Assembly (NCBI RefSeq): GCF_001012815.1
Contig: NZ_JYJP01000111.1
Location: forward strand, 1-62,092
DNA: 62,092 nucleotides
Reading direction: 5' to 3'
Origin: Vibrio mexicanus
GTDB lineage: Bacteria; Pseudomonadota; Gammaproteobacteria; Enterobacterales; Vibrionaceae
Positions 19,394-28,675 of the stretch are shown in pieces. Position 1 is the stretch's first letter. Each line of letters begins with the position of its first letter. The position numbers and the translations under genes were made by a program. The notes under the pieces are model-generated. The model was not told where the DNA came from, made no database searches, and saw nothing but the letters and a program-made list of their open reading frames with translations.

Positions 19394-19540
19394 ACCGTAC
19401 TGATAAGTCACTCACAAATTTAGTCGCCTAGGACTCTTTAAAAGGCTAGCTCCAATCTTATTGGGATTACGACTTGTGAACACCGCCTAGCGCCCCCATT
19501 TCTCATCTCACAAAGACAACAATCGAGCGATGAGTTTTAG

Positions 19541-19999
19541 GTGCGTTACAGTTTCGAACAGTATGACAAGCATGGATTTTTAAAGGCGCCATTGCTACTT
19601 TGGCTTGGGTGGGCATTCTTAGCGAAAGCTTGGGTGGTGTTTGTCGTCGCAGGCGCCAGTCGAGAAAGTGGCAGTAAAATACTCGAAATTGTCTACCCAG
19701 ATCACTCCATGCTCTATCTTGGGCTTGCGATGGGTGTTCCAAGCATTGCTTTAATGTGGCTCATTAGCCTAAGAAACCCAGACAGAGCTTGGCTAAACCG
19801 AATTGTGGCGTGGGGTAAGCCCGTCACGATTTTGACCGCAGCAGGTCAGCTTGCTCAAACGCTCTATCATATCTATTTACAAAATGGCGTATTCAGTTGG
19901 ACCAATGGTTTAACGTCTGTCGCTTTGTTATGGTTTACTCTATATCTAGTGAACAGTAAAAGTGTGGCGGATTGCTTCTATAATCCTCCGGAAACTTAA
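19541..19999 (+). CDS. DUF2919 (YfeZ-like) inner-membrane protein
   Basis: This 152-residue membrane protein has about four hydrophobic helices, including LLLWLGWAFLAKAWVVFVVAGA, SMLYLGLAMGVPSIALMWLI and WTNGLTSVALLWFTLYLV (the first quoted segment is slightly longer in the protein). It resembles the uncharacterised YfeZ/DUF2919 family. The start is a GTG at 19541 (RYSFEQYDKHG), since a nearby upstream ATG runs into a stop. It precedes the YfeX-like peroxidase, an association also seen in E. coli (yfeX/yfeZ). Function is unknown. Confidence 0.75.
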   Translation: MRYSFEQYDKHGFLKAPLLLWLGWAFLAKAWVVFVVAGASRESGSKILEIVYPDHSMLYLGLAMGVPSIALMWLISLRNPDRAWLNRIVAWGKPVTILTAAGQLAQTLYHIYLQNGVFSWTNGLTSVALLWFTLYLVNSKSVADCFYNPPET

Positions 20000-20100
20000 G
20001 CGTTTAACACTTCCTAAGAACGTACTCTGACTGATCGCAATCAAAACAACGTATTAAAAAATCACTACACTGAGCAAAAAATATAAGTGAGGAACTCATC

Positions 20101-21003
20101 ATGAATCAGCCGCAAAGCGCTATTTTGCCGGAAGCCGGACCTTTCGCACAGTACACACTGCTTAAGGTCAACGACAATGCTCAAGACGTATTGAAAGAAC
20201 TAAAGGCTTTGCCAACACTTGTGGATGAGCTCAATGCTCAGCAGCCTGAAGCAAACCTAACGGTAAGTGTTGCGTTCACTAAATCGTTTTGGTCGAAGCT
20301 TGATGTGGCCGTGCCTTCTGAACTTATCGACTTCCCAGAGCTCGGTGAAGGTCAGGCATTTGCACCTAGCACGGATGTGGATGTGTTGATCCACCTGCAT
20401 TCAGAGCGCCACGATTTGCATTTCTATGTGCTTCGCAAACTATTAAGTCAAGTGAACGAAAACGTGACGGTCATCGATGAAACCAGTGGCTTCCGCTACC
20501 TAGATTCTCGTGACATGACCGAGTTTGTCGACGGTACAGAAAACCCGAAAGAAGCTGTGCGCGAGGAAGTGGCGATTGTTCCTACAGGTGAGTTCGCAGG
20601 CGGTAGCTACGTGATGGTTCAGCGCTTTATTCACGATTTACCGGCGTGGAATCGTTTAGGTGTATCGGCGCAAGAGAAAGTCATTGGCCGTACTAAGCCA
20701 GACTCTATTGAGCTTGATGATGTACCTGCAGCGTCGCACGTTGGCCGTGTTGATATTAAAGAAGAAGGCAAAGGCTTGAAGATTGTTCGCCACAGCTTGC
20801 CGTATGGCTCAGCGAGTGGTGACCATGGCCTGCTGTTCATCGCTTACTGTAATACGGTTCATAACTTCAAAGCGATGTTAGAGAGCATGTATGGAGTGAC
20901 AGATGGCAAGACAGACCAAATGTTGCGCTTCACTAAAGCCGTGACAGGTGCGTACTTCTTCGCTCCTTCGCTAACAATGTTGGAATCTCTGAGCGTTAAG
21001 TAA
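20101..21003 (+). CDS. yfeX: DyP-type haem peroxidase (YfeX-like)
   Basis: This 300-residue cytoplasmic dye-decolourising peroxidase has the family motif EFVDGTENP with the distal aspartate. A candidate proximal haem histidine lies in ASHVGRVDI, and the C-terminal signature is LLFIAYCNTVHNF. E. coli YfeX has peroxidase activity on porphyrinogens; the natural substrate is debated. A strong terminator follows. The upstream DUF2919 gene is 101 bp away and may be co-transcribed. Confidence 0.92.
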   Translation: MNQPQSAILPEAGPFAQYTLLKVNDNAQDVLKELKALPTLVDELNAQQPEANLTVSVAFTKSFWSKLDVAVPSELIDFPELGEGQAFAPSTDVDVLIHLHSERHDLHFYVLRKLLSQVNENVTVIDETSGFRYLDSRDMTEFVDGTENPKEAVREEVAIVPTGEFAGGSYVMVQRFIHDLPAWNRLGVSAQEKVIGRTKPDSIELDDVPAASHVGRVDIKEEGKGLKIVRHSLPYGSASGDHGLLFIAYCNTVHNFKAMLESMYGVTDGKTDQMLRFTKAVTGAYFFAPSLTMLESLSVK

Positions 21004-21039
21004 CTCTGTAATTTCGCTATATACAAATAAGTGATTGAT

Positions 21040-21066
21040 AAGCCGAGCCTATGCTCGGCTTTTTTG
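21040..21066 (+). terminator. Terminator of the peroxidase gene
   Basis: AGCCGAGC and GCTCGGCT pair around a CTAT loop and are followed by a run of five T, 37 bases past the stop codon. Confidence 0.9.
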
Positions 21067-21101
21067 CGTGCGTTTTTTGACATTATTTGTGGAGAAAGCG
21101 C

Positions 21102-21128
21102 TAAAGAAACCATCAAACCAACCGATAC
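21102..21128 (+). promoter_or_regulatory. Sigma-28 (FliA) promoter of first flagellin
   Basis: TAAAGAAA, an 11-bp spacer and ACCGATAC closely match the FliA consensus TAAAGTTT-N11-GCCGATAA. It lies 90 bp upstream of the flagellin start codon. Confidence 0.8.
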
Positions 21129-21217
21129 ATTAGCTGGGAAACCATTTTTAGAAGCCAGCTCTTACGAGTTAGCGCTTCGCCTTTGATGCTAAAAATGTAA
21201 AGAGGAATGCGACAACC

Positions 21218-22350
21218 ATGTCCATCACCGTTAATACCAATGTTGCTGCAATGACTGCACAACGCCACTTAGGGACTGCGACTGATATGCTCAATCAGTC
21301 CCTAGAGCGTTTGTCTTCAGGAAGCCGTATTAACAGTGCTAAAGATGATGCAGCAGGGTTGCAGATCTCGAATCGTCTCGAATCGCAAATGCGTGGTTTA
21401 GACGTTGCTGTGCGAAACGCCAATGATGGTATTTCAATCATGCAAACCGCAGAAGGGGCGATGCAAGAGTCGACCAATTTACTTCAACGTATGCGCGATC
21501 TCTCTTTGCAATCGGCAAATGGCTCGAATAGCAAAGCAGAGCGAGTGGCATTACAAGAAGAAATGACGGCTTTAAATGCTGAATTGAACAGAATTGCCGA
21601 AACTACCTCTTTTGGTGGTCGAAAATTGCTCAATGGGTCGTTTGGAGAGTCTTCATTTCAAATTGGTGCAAGCTCGGGCGAAGCGGTTCAGGTTTCTTTG
21701 CTTAATATGCGTTCTGACACTTTGGATATGGGGGATTCTCTTATCTCTCTGCGGCTCAGGCCGATTCAACTTGGCAAGTCACCCAAGGTAATCAAACCTT
21801 CAATATGACCTACACCAATTCGCAAGGTCAGCAAGAGCAAATTAATATAGAAGCCAAAATTGGTGACGATATTGAACAGCTGGCCACATACATCAACGGC
21901 CAAACCGATAAGGTTTCAGCATCAGTCAATGAAGATGGGCAACTGCAAATCTACATGGCGGGTAAAGAGACCGCAGGGACCATTGCTTTTTCTGGGTCAC
22001 TTGCTAGCCAATTGCAGATGAACACCGATGGTTATGATGTGGTTGATAACATTGATATAACCAGTGTTGGCGGCGCTCAAAGTGCCGTGTCTGTTCTTGA
22101 TACGGCTTTGCAACATGTTGACAGCCATCGAGCCGAATTGGGCGCGATGCAAAACCGCTTTAGTCATGCAATCAACAATCTTGATAACGTGCATGAGAAC
22201 CTGGCGGCGTCTAATAGTCGAATTAAAGACACCGACTATGCCAAAGAGACGACCCAAATGGTTAAGCAGCAGATCCTGCAGCAGGTAAGTACATCCATCC
22301 TTGCTCAAGCCAAGCAGCAACCCAATCTAGCTTTAACGTTACTCGGCTAG
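21218..22350 (+). CDS. Polar flagellin 1, frameshifted
   Basis: This flagellin has about 377 residues after repair. It has conserved D0/D1 ends (SGSRINSAKDDAAGLQIS; NLDNVHENLAASNSRIKDTD) and the C-terminus LALTLLG. The frame breaks in the G run 21730-21734; one extra G restores DMGGFSYLSAAQADSTWQV. By position it matches flaF in V. parahaemolyticus naming, or flaE in V. cholerae naming. Its codons are less biased than those of the next two flagellin genes, suggesting a minor subunit. It has its own sigma-28 promoter. Confidence 0.92.
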
Positions 22351-22509
22351 TCATCTAATACGGTATTGTTTTACGTCAGGCAAACCGAACTCTATCGACC
22401 AGAGAAAACTAAACTTTAGGGCGAATTTTGCAAAAAAGTTGAAATTCAGCGTCTTCATCACGTTTAAGTTCCTAAAGACATTTTTCTCAAAAAAAACTTA
22501 AAAAAATTC

Positions 22510-22536
22510 TCAAGGTTTGGAAAAACGAGCCGTTAA
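22510..22536 (+). promoter_or_regulatory. Sigma-28 (FliA) promoter of second flagellin
   Basis: TCAAGGTT, an 11-bp spacer and GCCGTTAA match the FliA consensus. A/T-rich tracts precede it. The start codon is 103 bp downstream. Confidence 0.85.
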
Positions 22537-22638
22537 TAAAAGTAACTTTGAGAGAACTCGTTTAAGAGACAAATTTACAAGTTGGTTTTCCGAGACGTCG
22601 GAAACCGGAAACATCGGAAAATCAATTGGAGAAATACC

Positions 22639-23775
22639 ATGGCAGTGAACGTAAACACCAATGTATCGGCAATGACAGCACAACGTTACCTAAACAGTGC
22701 AACTAATGCTCAACAAACATCAATGGAACGCCTATCTTCAGGCTTTAAGATCAACAGCGCAAAAGACGATGCGGCAGGTCTTCAAATTTCTAACCGTTTG
22801 AATGTTCAAAGCCGTGGTCTTGATGTTGCAGTACGTAACGCGAACGATGGTATCTCTATCGCACAAACCGCTGAAGGTGCGATGGACGAAACTACCAACA
22901 TCCTACAACGTATGCGTGACCTATCTCTACAATCTGCTAACGGCTCAAACAGCAAATCTGAGCGTGTAGCGATTCAAGAGGAAGTAACTGCACTGAACAA
23001 CGAACTTAACCGTATCGCTGAAACGACTTCTTTTGGTGGTAATAAGCTTCTAAACGGCACATTTGGGACTAAGTCTTTCCAAATCGGTGCTGACAACGGT
23101 GAAGCAGTAATGCTGTCAATGAACAACATGCGTAGCGACAACGCTGACATGGGTGGTACAGCATTTAAAGCGGCGAACGCAAAAGATAAAGACTGGAGCG
23201 TTCAAGCAGGTGCAAACGACCTAACAATCAACGTGACCGACAACGCAGGTGTTGCACAAACTATCAACATCAATGCGAAAGAAGGCGATGATATCGAGCA
23301 GCTAGCCACTTACATTAACGGTCAAACTGACCTAGTAACGGCTTCTGTTGACGAAGACGGTGCGCTACAAGTTTATGCGGGCAATAACAAAGCAGACGGT
23401 TCAACTCTGGCATTCTCAGGAAGCCTTTCTGGTGAGCTAGCGTTTGGTGCAGCGAATGCAGTAACGGTTAACGATATCGACGTAACAACAGTAGGTGGTT
23501 CACAAGAATCGGTTGCTATCATCGACAGCGCACTACAGTTTGTAGATAGCCACCGCGCAGAGTTGGGTGCATTCCAAAACCGCTTCAACCACGCTATCAA
23601 CAACTTAGATAACATCAACGAGAACGTAAACGCGTCTAAGAGCCGAATCAAAGATACTGATTTCGCAAAAGAGACAACAGCACTAACGAAATCTCAAATC
23701 CTGTCTCAAGCTTCAAGCTCAATCTTGGCTCAAGCGAAACAGGCTCCAAACTCAGCTCTAAGTCTTCTAGGCTAA
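22639..23775 (+). CDS. Polar flagellin 2
   Basis: This is a complete 378-residue flagellin beginning AVNVNTNVSAMTAQRYL. It has the conserved helices RLSSGFKINSAKDDAAG and LNNELNRIAETTSFGG and ends in SALSLLG. Starts upstream of 22639 in the same frame would add residues not found in flagellins; the chosen ATG follows TTGGAGA. Strong codon bias indicates high expression. By order it corresponds to flaB of V. parahaemolyticus or flaD of V. cholerae. It is exported and assembled in the sheathed polar filament. Confidence 0.95.
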   Translation: MAVNVNTNVSAMTAQRYLNSATNAQQTSMERLSSGFKINSAKDDAAGLQISNRLNVQSRGLDVAVRNANDGISIAQTAEGAMDETTNILQRMRDLSLQSANGSNSKSERVAIQEEVTALNNELNRIAETTSFGGNKLLNGTFGTKSFQIGADNGEAVMLSMNNMRSDNADMGGTAFKAANAKDKDWSVQAGANDLTINVTDNAGVAQTININAKEGDDIEQLATYINGQTDLVTASVDEDGALQVYAGNNKADGSTLAFSGSLSGELAFGAANAVTVNDIDVTTVGGSQESVAIIDSALQFVDSHRAELGAFQNRFNHAINNLDNINENVNASKSRIKDTDFAKETTALTKSQILSQASSSILAQAKQAPNSALSLLG

Positions 23776-23790
23776 TCAAACTGAGTCATG

Positions 23791-23818
23791 AAAAAATCCA
23801 GCTTCGGCTGGATTTTTT
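23791..23818 (+). terminator. Terminator of second flagellin
   Basis: A 12-bp stem (AAAAAATCCAGC with GCTGGATTTTTT) closes a TTCG tetraloop and ends in a T run, 15 bases after the stop codon. Confidence 0.92.
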
Positions 23819-23978
23819 GCGTTTAGGCCTAAATCGAATTTCTGCTTTAAATGCTGTTGAACTTTGAACCAGATCTTTTGCTGATATTGAAGAGATGGAA
23901 TGAACAGCTAAAAAAGTTGTTACGCGTCACGTTTTATACCGCTAACGAAAAAAAATCGAAAATATTTTAATTTTTTCC

Positions 23979-24005
23979 TAAAGCTTATTTTTCTGTCGCC
24001 GTTAC
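23979..24005 (+). promoter_or_regulatory. Sigma-28 (FliA) promoter of third flagellin
   Basis: TAAAGCTT, an 11-bp spacer and GCCGTTAC match the FliA consensus. The start codon is 82 bp downstream. Confidence 0.85.
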
Positions 24006-24086
24006 AGGACTGAGAGAAATGAGATGTGCCAAAGTGAGGTGAGAGACACTAAGGCGCATCAACCTTAATGCCAAAGGAGATCAATT

Positions 24087-25217
24087 ATGGCAATAAACGT
24101 AAACACGAACGTGTCGGCGATGACCGCTCAGCGTTACCTAAATGGTGCGGTGGACGGAACTCAGAAGTCGATGGAACGCTTATCTTCGGGTTACAAGATC
24201 AACAGTGCTCGAGATGATGCGGCTGGTCTACAAATCGCGAACCGCCTAACGTCACAAAGCCGTGGCTTAGACATGGCTGTACGTAACGCAAATGATGGTA
24301 TCTCTATTGCACAAACCGCTGAAGGTGCGATGAATGAGTCAACTAACATTCTGCAACGTATGCGCGACCTTTCCCTACAATCTGCTAACGGCTCTAACTC
24401 TCGCTCAGAGCGTGTTGCAATCCAAGAAGAAGTCACAGCACTGAACCACGAGTTAAACCGTATCGCGGAGACAACCTCGTTTGGTGGTAATAAACTTCTT
24501 AACGGTACATACGGTACTCAATCTTTCCAAATCGGTGCAGGCTCAGGTGAGGCAGTTCAGCTTACTATGGGTAACATGCGTTCTGATACGGCAGATATGG
24601 GTGGTAAAGCGTATGTGGCAACCGCTGGGCAAACGCCAGACTGGACGGTTACAACGGCAACTGATCTAACCCTTGACTATACTGATCGTAATGGTGAGGC
24701 ACAATCACTGACGATTAACGCAAAAGAGGGTGATGATTTAGAGCAGCTTGCAACTTACATCAACGGTCAAAGCCCAGATGTGAAAGCATCAGTGGGTGAA
24801 GAAGGTAAACTTCAACTATTCGCTGCAACCCAACAGGTTAACGGCGATGTGACTATTGGTGGTGGTCTAGCTTCAGAAATTGGTTTCGGTGCTGCGCAAG
24901 ATGTAACGGTAGCCGACATCGACGTGACAAGTGTTGCCGGTTCTCAGCAAGCGGTTTCTGTCATTGATGGCGCATTGAAAGCGGTAGATAGCCAACGTGC
25001 TTCTCTAGGTGCTTTCCAGAACCGTTTCGGACACGCGATCAGTAACTTAGATAACATCAACGAGAACGTAAACGCGTCTCGTAGCCGTATCCAAGATACC
25101 GATTACGCGAAAGAAACGACACAGATGACGAAGTCTCAAATCCTACAGCAGGCGAGTACTTCGGTTCTGGCGCAAGCAAAGCAGTCGCCTTCAGCTGCTC
25201 TTAGCTTATTAGGTTAA
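24087..25217 (+). CDS. Polar flagellin 3
   Basis: This is a complete 376-residue flagellin (AINVNTNVSAMTAQRYLNGA ... AALSLLG). It is closely similar to flagellin 2 at both ends and varies in the central surface region. The AAAGGAGAT ribosome-binding site is well placed before 24087. By order it corresponds to flaA of V. parahaemolyticus or flaB of V. cholerae. A hairpin (GCTTAGCAA with TTGCTGAGC, one G-U pair, 25220-25241) follows the stop codon but lacks a T tract, so read-through into flaG is possible. Confidence 0.95.
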   Translation: MAINVNTNVSAMTAQRYLNGAVDGTQKSMERLSSGYKINSARDDAAGLQIANRLTSQSRGLDMAVRNANDGISIAQTAEGAMNESTNILQRMRDLSLQSANGSNSRSERVAIQEEVTALNHELNRIAETTSFGGNKLLNGTYGTQSFQIGAGSGEAVQLTMGNMRSDTADMGGKAYVATAGQTPDWTVTTATDLTLDYTDRNGEAQSLTINAKEGDDLEQLATYINGQSPDVKASVGEEGKLQLFAATQQVNGDVTIGGGLASEIGFGAAQDVTVADIDVTSVAGSQQAVSVIDGALKAVDSQRASLGAFQNRFGHAISNLDNINENVNASRSRIQDTDYAKETTQMTKSQILQQASTSVLAQAKQSPSAALSLLG

Positions 25218-25293
25218 CGGCTTAGCAATTCATTGCTGAGCGGGGGTTATACAGATGATGTATACCAACCTATAAGGTGGAAGGGAGATTGTT

Positions 25294-25721
25294 ATGGAAA
25301 TACCATCCTACACATCGAACATCCAGCCTAATGGCTCGCAAAGTGGCATAAAAATTGCTTCGGAAAACGATAGTGCCAAGCGTGTTTCCTCTGAGCAACA
25401 AGCACGCATAGCAACAGAGGCGAGGGACCAACGTCAACGATCGATGGAGCTTCGATTGAGCAATCGCGAGAACGCGAAAAGCTGAATCAAGCCGAAAGAG
25501 AGAGGATGATGGAGCAAATGAACGATTTCATTTCATCCATCAATACGGGGTTATCATTTCGGGTCGATGAAGCATCGGGCCGTGATGTCGTCACTATCTA
25601 TGAAGCCAGTACTGGAGATATCATTCGACAGATACCGGAAGAGGAAATGTTAGAGGTGTTGCGACGCCTTAGAGAACAAACAAGCCGCCATCATTCGGGC
25701 TTGTTCGATGCTAAGGTGTAG
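25294..25721 (+). CDS. flaG: FlaG protein, frameshifted
   Basis: Repair gives about 142 residues of the FlaG family. The conserved C-terminal half reads FISSINTGLSFRVDEASGRD, then YEASTGDIIRQIPEEEMLEV. FlaG affects polar filament length in related bacteria. The frame breaks at AA 25436-25437; one added A gives RQTIDGASIEQSRERE and joins the two halves. It lies between the third flagellin and fliD, its usual Vibrio position. Confidence 0.88.
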
Positions 25722-25748
25722 TCGTTTAATTGTTTTTGAGGTGAGTTA

Positions 25749-27728
25749 ATGAGCTTAGGCCCGATGGGGATGAACTCTGGCATGGATATCAATTCCATGG
25801 TCAGCAAAATTGTCAATGCGGAGCGTATGCCTAAACAGCAACGTATTGATAATGAGCAGGCCAAAATTGATACCAGTATCAGTGCCTACGGTCGGCTTAG
25901 AGAGTCTCTCGATACAATGAAAACGCTCATGAACGAGTTTCGTCGTGAGCAAGCATTTGCAGCACGCACAGTGGAAACGAGTGACGACAAAGTTGTTTCT
26001 GCTACGGCATCTACTGAAGCAATAGCTGGTAGATATGCAATCGATGTGTTGCAGCTTGCCCAAAGTCATAAAGTGGCATCGGACGTCCTAGACAAAGATG
26101 CGAAATATGGCCCGGGTAAGCTGCAGATTTCGGCAGGTCGAGATTCGTTCTCGATAGATATACAACAAAATTCCAAGCTGGTGGATATTGTTCGCGGCAT
26201 CAACGATTCTAAAGAGAACGTTGGAGTGCGGGCGTCCATCATCAATGACACCAACGGGCCACGACTCATTGTGGCGTCCAACCGTTCTGGTGCAGAACAC
26301 ACCATAAAAATGTCGGCTGAAGCTCAAGTCGGCGACCCTCTTAATAAACTCGAATACAAAACCTTAGAAGACCGAGTTAAAGATCTCGAAGCTGCGCGCG
26401 CAGCGGCGCAAGAGTTGATCTCACCATTGACCCCGATGGAAATTAAGCTTGCGCAGAAAGTGGCGGATCAAATCAGTGATGCAGCCAAGCAAGTTGACCT
26501 TGAGGTCGCTGAAGAGGCCAAACGAGCAGCCCTAGAAGCCGATCCGAATGCGGAAAAAGCAGGGAATGAGCTCTCCGAGAGCGCCATTGCCGCGGCGGCG
26601 GAGTCAAAGAAATACGTCAAACCACAAGATAGAATTCCCGGCTGGACAGAAACGGCATCAGGTACCTTATTGGATTCCTACTGGGAGCCAGAAGACGAGC
26701 TTGATGCAAAAGCTTTAGGAAAGAAAGATGATGTACCGGGCTGGAGTAATAGTGCGTCTGGTACGTTAACCGATTCCTATGTGACGCCGAAAGAGGCAAA
26801 ACAAGAGCTCGAACGAAAACTGGCAGCAGAAGAGGCCGCGATTCAACGTGCATTGGCGACGGGGGAGATCACGCCCGAGCAAGCAAAACAGATGGAGCGT
26901 GCAAAGCTCACACCCGAAGAGCGTGCATACCTTGAGAAGGTAGACCAAGCTAACTTGGATCTTGAAGCGGCTCAAAACGCCTTTGATACCTATCAAGGTA
27001 TGACAGAAGTGCAAGCGGGGCAGGACTCTCAGGTAATGCTTGATGGCGTTGCTATGCTATCGAGTCATAATAACGTGATTGAGAATGCCATTGACGGTGT
27101 TGACCTGACAGTCAAAGGAAAAACAGACCCAGGCACACGACCAGCAGAGATTGGTATTGAATATGACAGGCCAGGCGTTCGCGAAGATATCGAGACATTT
27201 GTCGCAGCGTATAACCAGTTTTACCAGTTGTCTAAAGAACTATCTGGTGTAGACCCTAGAACAGGGCAAGCAGGCCCACTTGCGGGTGACAGCATTGTTC
27301 GAAGCGCTGACCAACGATTGAAATCTGTTTTTTCCTCAAGTATTGAAAACGCCCCTGAAGATGTGAAGTCACTGACGGAGTTTGGTATTACCACCACTCG
27401 CCAAGGTACGCTTGAAATCAACTACACTATGTTAGATCGCCAGTTGAACAACAACTTCAACAAATTGGCTGATTTCTTTGGCGGCAATAATGGTTTTGCT
27501 AAGAAAGTCGAAGATGCGATTCAAAGCATGACAGGTGTGACAGGCTCAATCAGAACGCGCGAACAGAGCTTAACGGAGCGTAATTACCGAATACAGGATG
27601 ATCAGGTGGCATTGGATCGCCGCATGGATACGTTAGAGAAGAGAACTCATGCCAAATTTTCGGCGATGCAGGACGCGACGGGCAAAATGCAATCGCAACT
27701 TGCTGGTATGATGAGTGCTTTGGGTTAG
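25749..27728 (+). CDS. fliD: Flagellar filament cap protein
   Basis: This 659-residue filament cap protein (FliD/HAP2) promotes flagellin polymerisation at the tip. The N-terminal region (GMDINSMVSKIVNAE; ATASTEAIAGRYAIDVLQLA) and the C-terminal region (SLTERNYRIQDDQVALDRRM) are typical. Residues of roughly 205-425 form a charged, alanine/glutamate-rich insertion that makes it longer than enteric FliD. The insertion contains two copies of a PGW..xASGTLxDSY motif starting at residues 297 and 330. flaI starts three bases after its stop codon. Confidence 0.94.
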   Translation: MSLGPMGMNSGMDINSMVSKIVNAERMPKQQRIDNEQAKIDTSISAYGRLRESLDTMKTLMNEFRREQAFAARTVETSDDKVVSATASTEAIAGRYAIDVLQLAQSHKVASDVLDKDAKYGPGKLQISAGRDSFSIDIQQNSKLVDIVRGINDSKENVGVRASIINDTNGPRLIVASNRSGAEHTIKMSAEAQVGDPLNKLEYKTLEDRVKDLEAARAAAQELISPLTPMEIKLAQKVADQISDAAKQVDLEVAEEAKRAALEADPNAEKAGNELSESAIAAAAESKKYVKPQDRIPGWTETASGTLLDSYWEPEDELDAKALGKKDDVPGWSNSASGTLTDSYVTPKEAKQELERKLAAEEAAIQRALATGEITPEQAKQMERAKLTPEERAYLEKVDQANLDLEAAQNAFDTYQGMTEVQAGQDSQVMLDGVAMLSSHNNVIENAIDGVDLTVKGKTDPGTRPAEIGIEYDRPGVREDIETFVAAYNQFYQLSKELSGVDPRTGQAGPLAGDSIVRSADQRLKSVFSSSIENAPEDVKSLTEFGITTTRQGTLEINYTMLDRQLNNNFNKLADFFGGNNGFAKKVEDAIQSMTGVTGSIRTREQSLTERNYRIQDDQVALDRRMDTLEKRTHAKFSAMQDATGKMQSQLAGMMSALG

Positions 27729-27731
27729 TAA

Positions 27732-28037
27732 ATGGACCAATATCTCTCAGAAATTAGTGAAGTCGATCACGAAATTCGCCGTGTTATATCATCGAATGAC
27801 GTTAATCCTGAAGAAATCGCAAGATTGGTCGATACAAGGGAACAGATATTGCAGAAAGTAATATCGTTGATTAACGATAACCCAGAACTTAAACAATCCG
27901 AGCGGTGGAAACTTGCCGTTCAGGAAACCAAGTCCTTGGTTGAGTTGATGCAGAGCAGAACCATCGCGATTGGCAGTGAGCTGAAAAAATATCGTCATGG
28001 GAACAAATCTGTACAACAATATAAGAAGTTTTTATAA
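27732..28037 (+). CDS. flaI: FlaI, FliT-like flagellar protein
   Basis: This 101-residue, mostly helical, charged protein lies between fliD and fliS. That is the position of flaI in Vibrio, where a FliT-like chaperone for FliD is expected. Sequence similarity to enteric FliT is not obvious by eye, so the assignment rests on size, composition and location. fliS follows after 12 bp. Confidence 0.8.
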   Translation: MDQYLSEISEVDHEIRRVISSNDVNPEEIARLVDTREQILQKVISLINDNPELKQSERWKLAVQETKSLVELMQSRTIAIGSELKKYRHGNKSVQQYKKFL

Positions 28038-28049
28038 AAGAGGAATACT

Positions 28050-28460
28050 ATGCGTGGTTCATTACAGGCTTACAAGAAAGTATCAGTTGATAGCCAACTG
28101 AGTGCGGCCTCCCCGCATAAGATCGTTCAAATGCTGATGGCAGGTGCAATCGAGCGTCTTATCCAAGGTAAGGCAGCGATGGAACAGGGAAATATTCCTG
28201 TGAAAGGTGAGCGCTTGGGTAAAGCCTTAGATATCATCATTAGCTTGAGAAGTTGTCTGTCTATGGACGACGGCGGTGACGTGGCAAAGAATTTAGATCA
28301 GCTTTATGAATTTATGATCACGCAAATTTCCACGGCGAATCATCAAAATGATCCACAGCCAATTGATGATGTTATCGACATTATTCGCGAAATTAAATCT
28401 GCTTGGGACCAAATTCCAACCGAATATCATAATCTCACTGCTGCGGATGTAGGAATGTAA
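28050..28460 (+). CDS. fliS: Flagellin export chaperone
   Basis: This 136-residue helical protein is the FliS chaperone that binds the flagellin C-terminus in the cytoplasm. Family features are the N-terminal QAYKKVSVDSQLSAASPHKI and LMAGAIERLIQGKAAMEQGN, with a central LGKALDIIISLRSCLSMDDG. It closes the flaG-fliD-flaI-fliS unit and is followed by a terminator. Confidence 0.94.
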   Translation: MRGSLQAYKKVSVDSQLSAASPHKIVQMLMAGAIERLIQGKAAMEQGNIPVKGERLGKALDIIISLRSCLSMDDGGDVAKNLDQLYEFMITQISTANHQNDPQPIDDVIDIIREIKSAWDQIPTEYHNLTAADVGM

Positions 28461-28537
28461 TTCGGTAACAAAGTTTCCACTAATGTCACACCAAGTAATT
28501 GCTTGGTTGCCTTATTTTTTTTATCAAATAAAATAGA

Positions 28538-28566
28538 AGCCACTTTATAGCCTAGTGGCTTTTTTT
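28538..28566 (+). terminator. Terminator after fliS
   Basis: AGCCACT and AGTGGCT pair around a nine-base loop and are followed by a T run, separating fliS from flrA. Confidence 0.85.
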
Positions 28567-28675
28567 GTTGCTGAATTATATAGATTGTCTATCGTTAATG
28601 TTAGATATGACAATATTATCTATTGATATTGAACCAGCCACATCGTATTAAAAATGAAGGCAATCATTCTCACCT

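Larger units (their letters stand above)
23776..24086. other. Intergenic region between flagellins 2 and 3
   Basis: It contains the terminator of flagellin 2 (23791-23818) and the sigma-28 promoter of flagellin 3 (23979-24005). An AT-rich tract precedes that promoter, and a ribosome-binding site (AAAGGAGAT) lies before the next gene. No other gene is seen. Confidence 0.8.

Noticed and set aside
25219..25241. Hairpin after the third flagellin as a terminator
   Set aside because: The stem is fair but no T tract follows; kept only as a remark in the flagellin entry.
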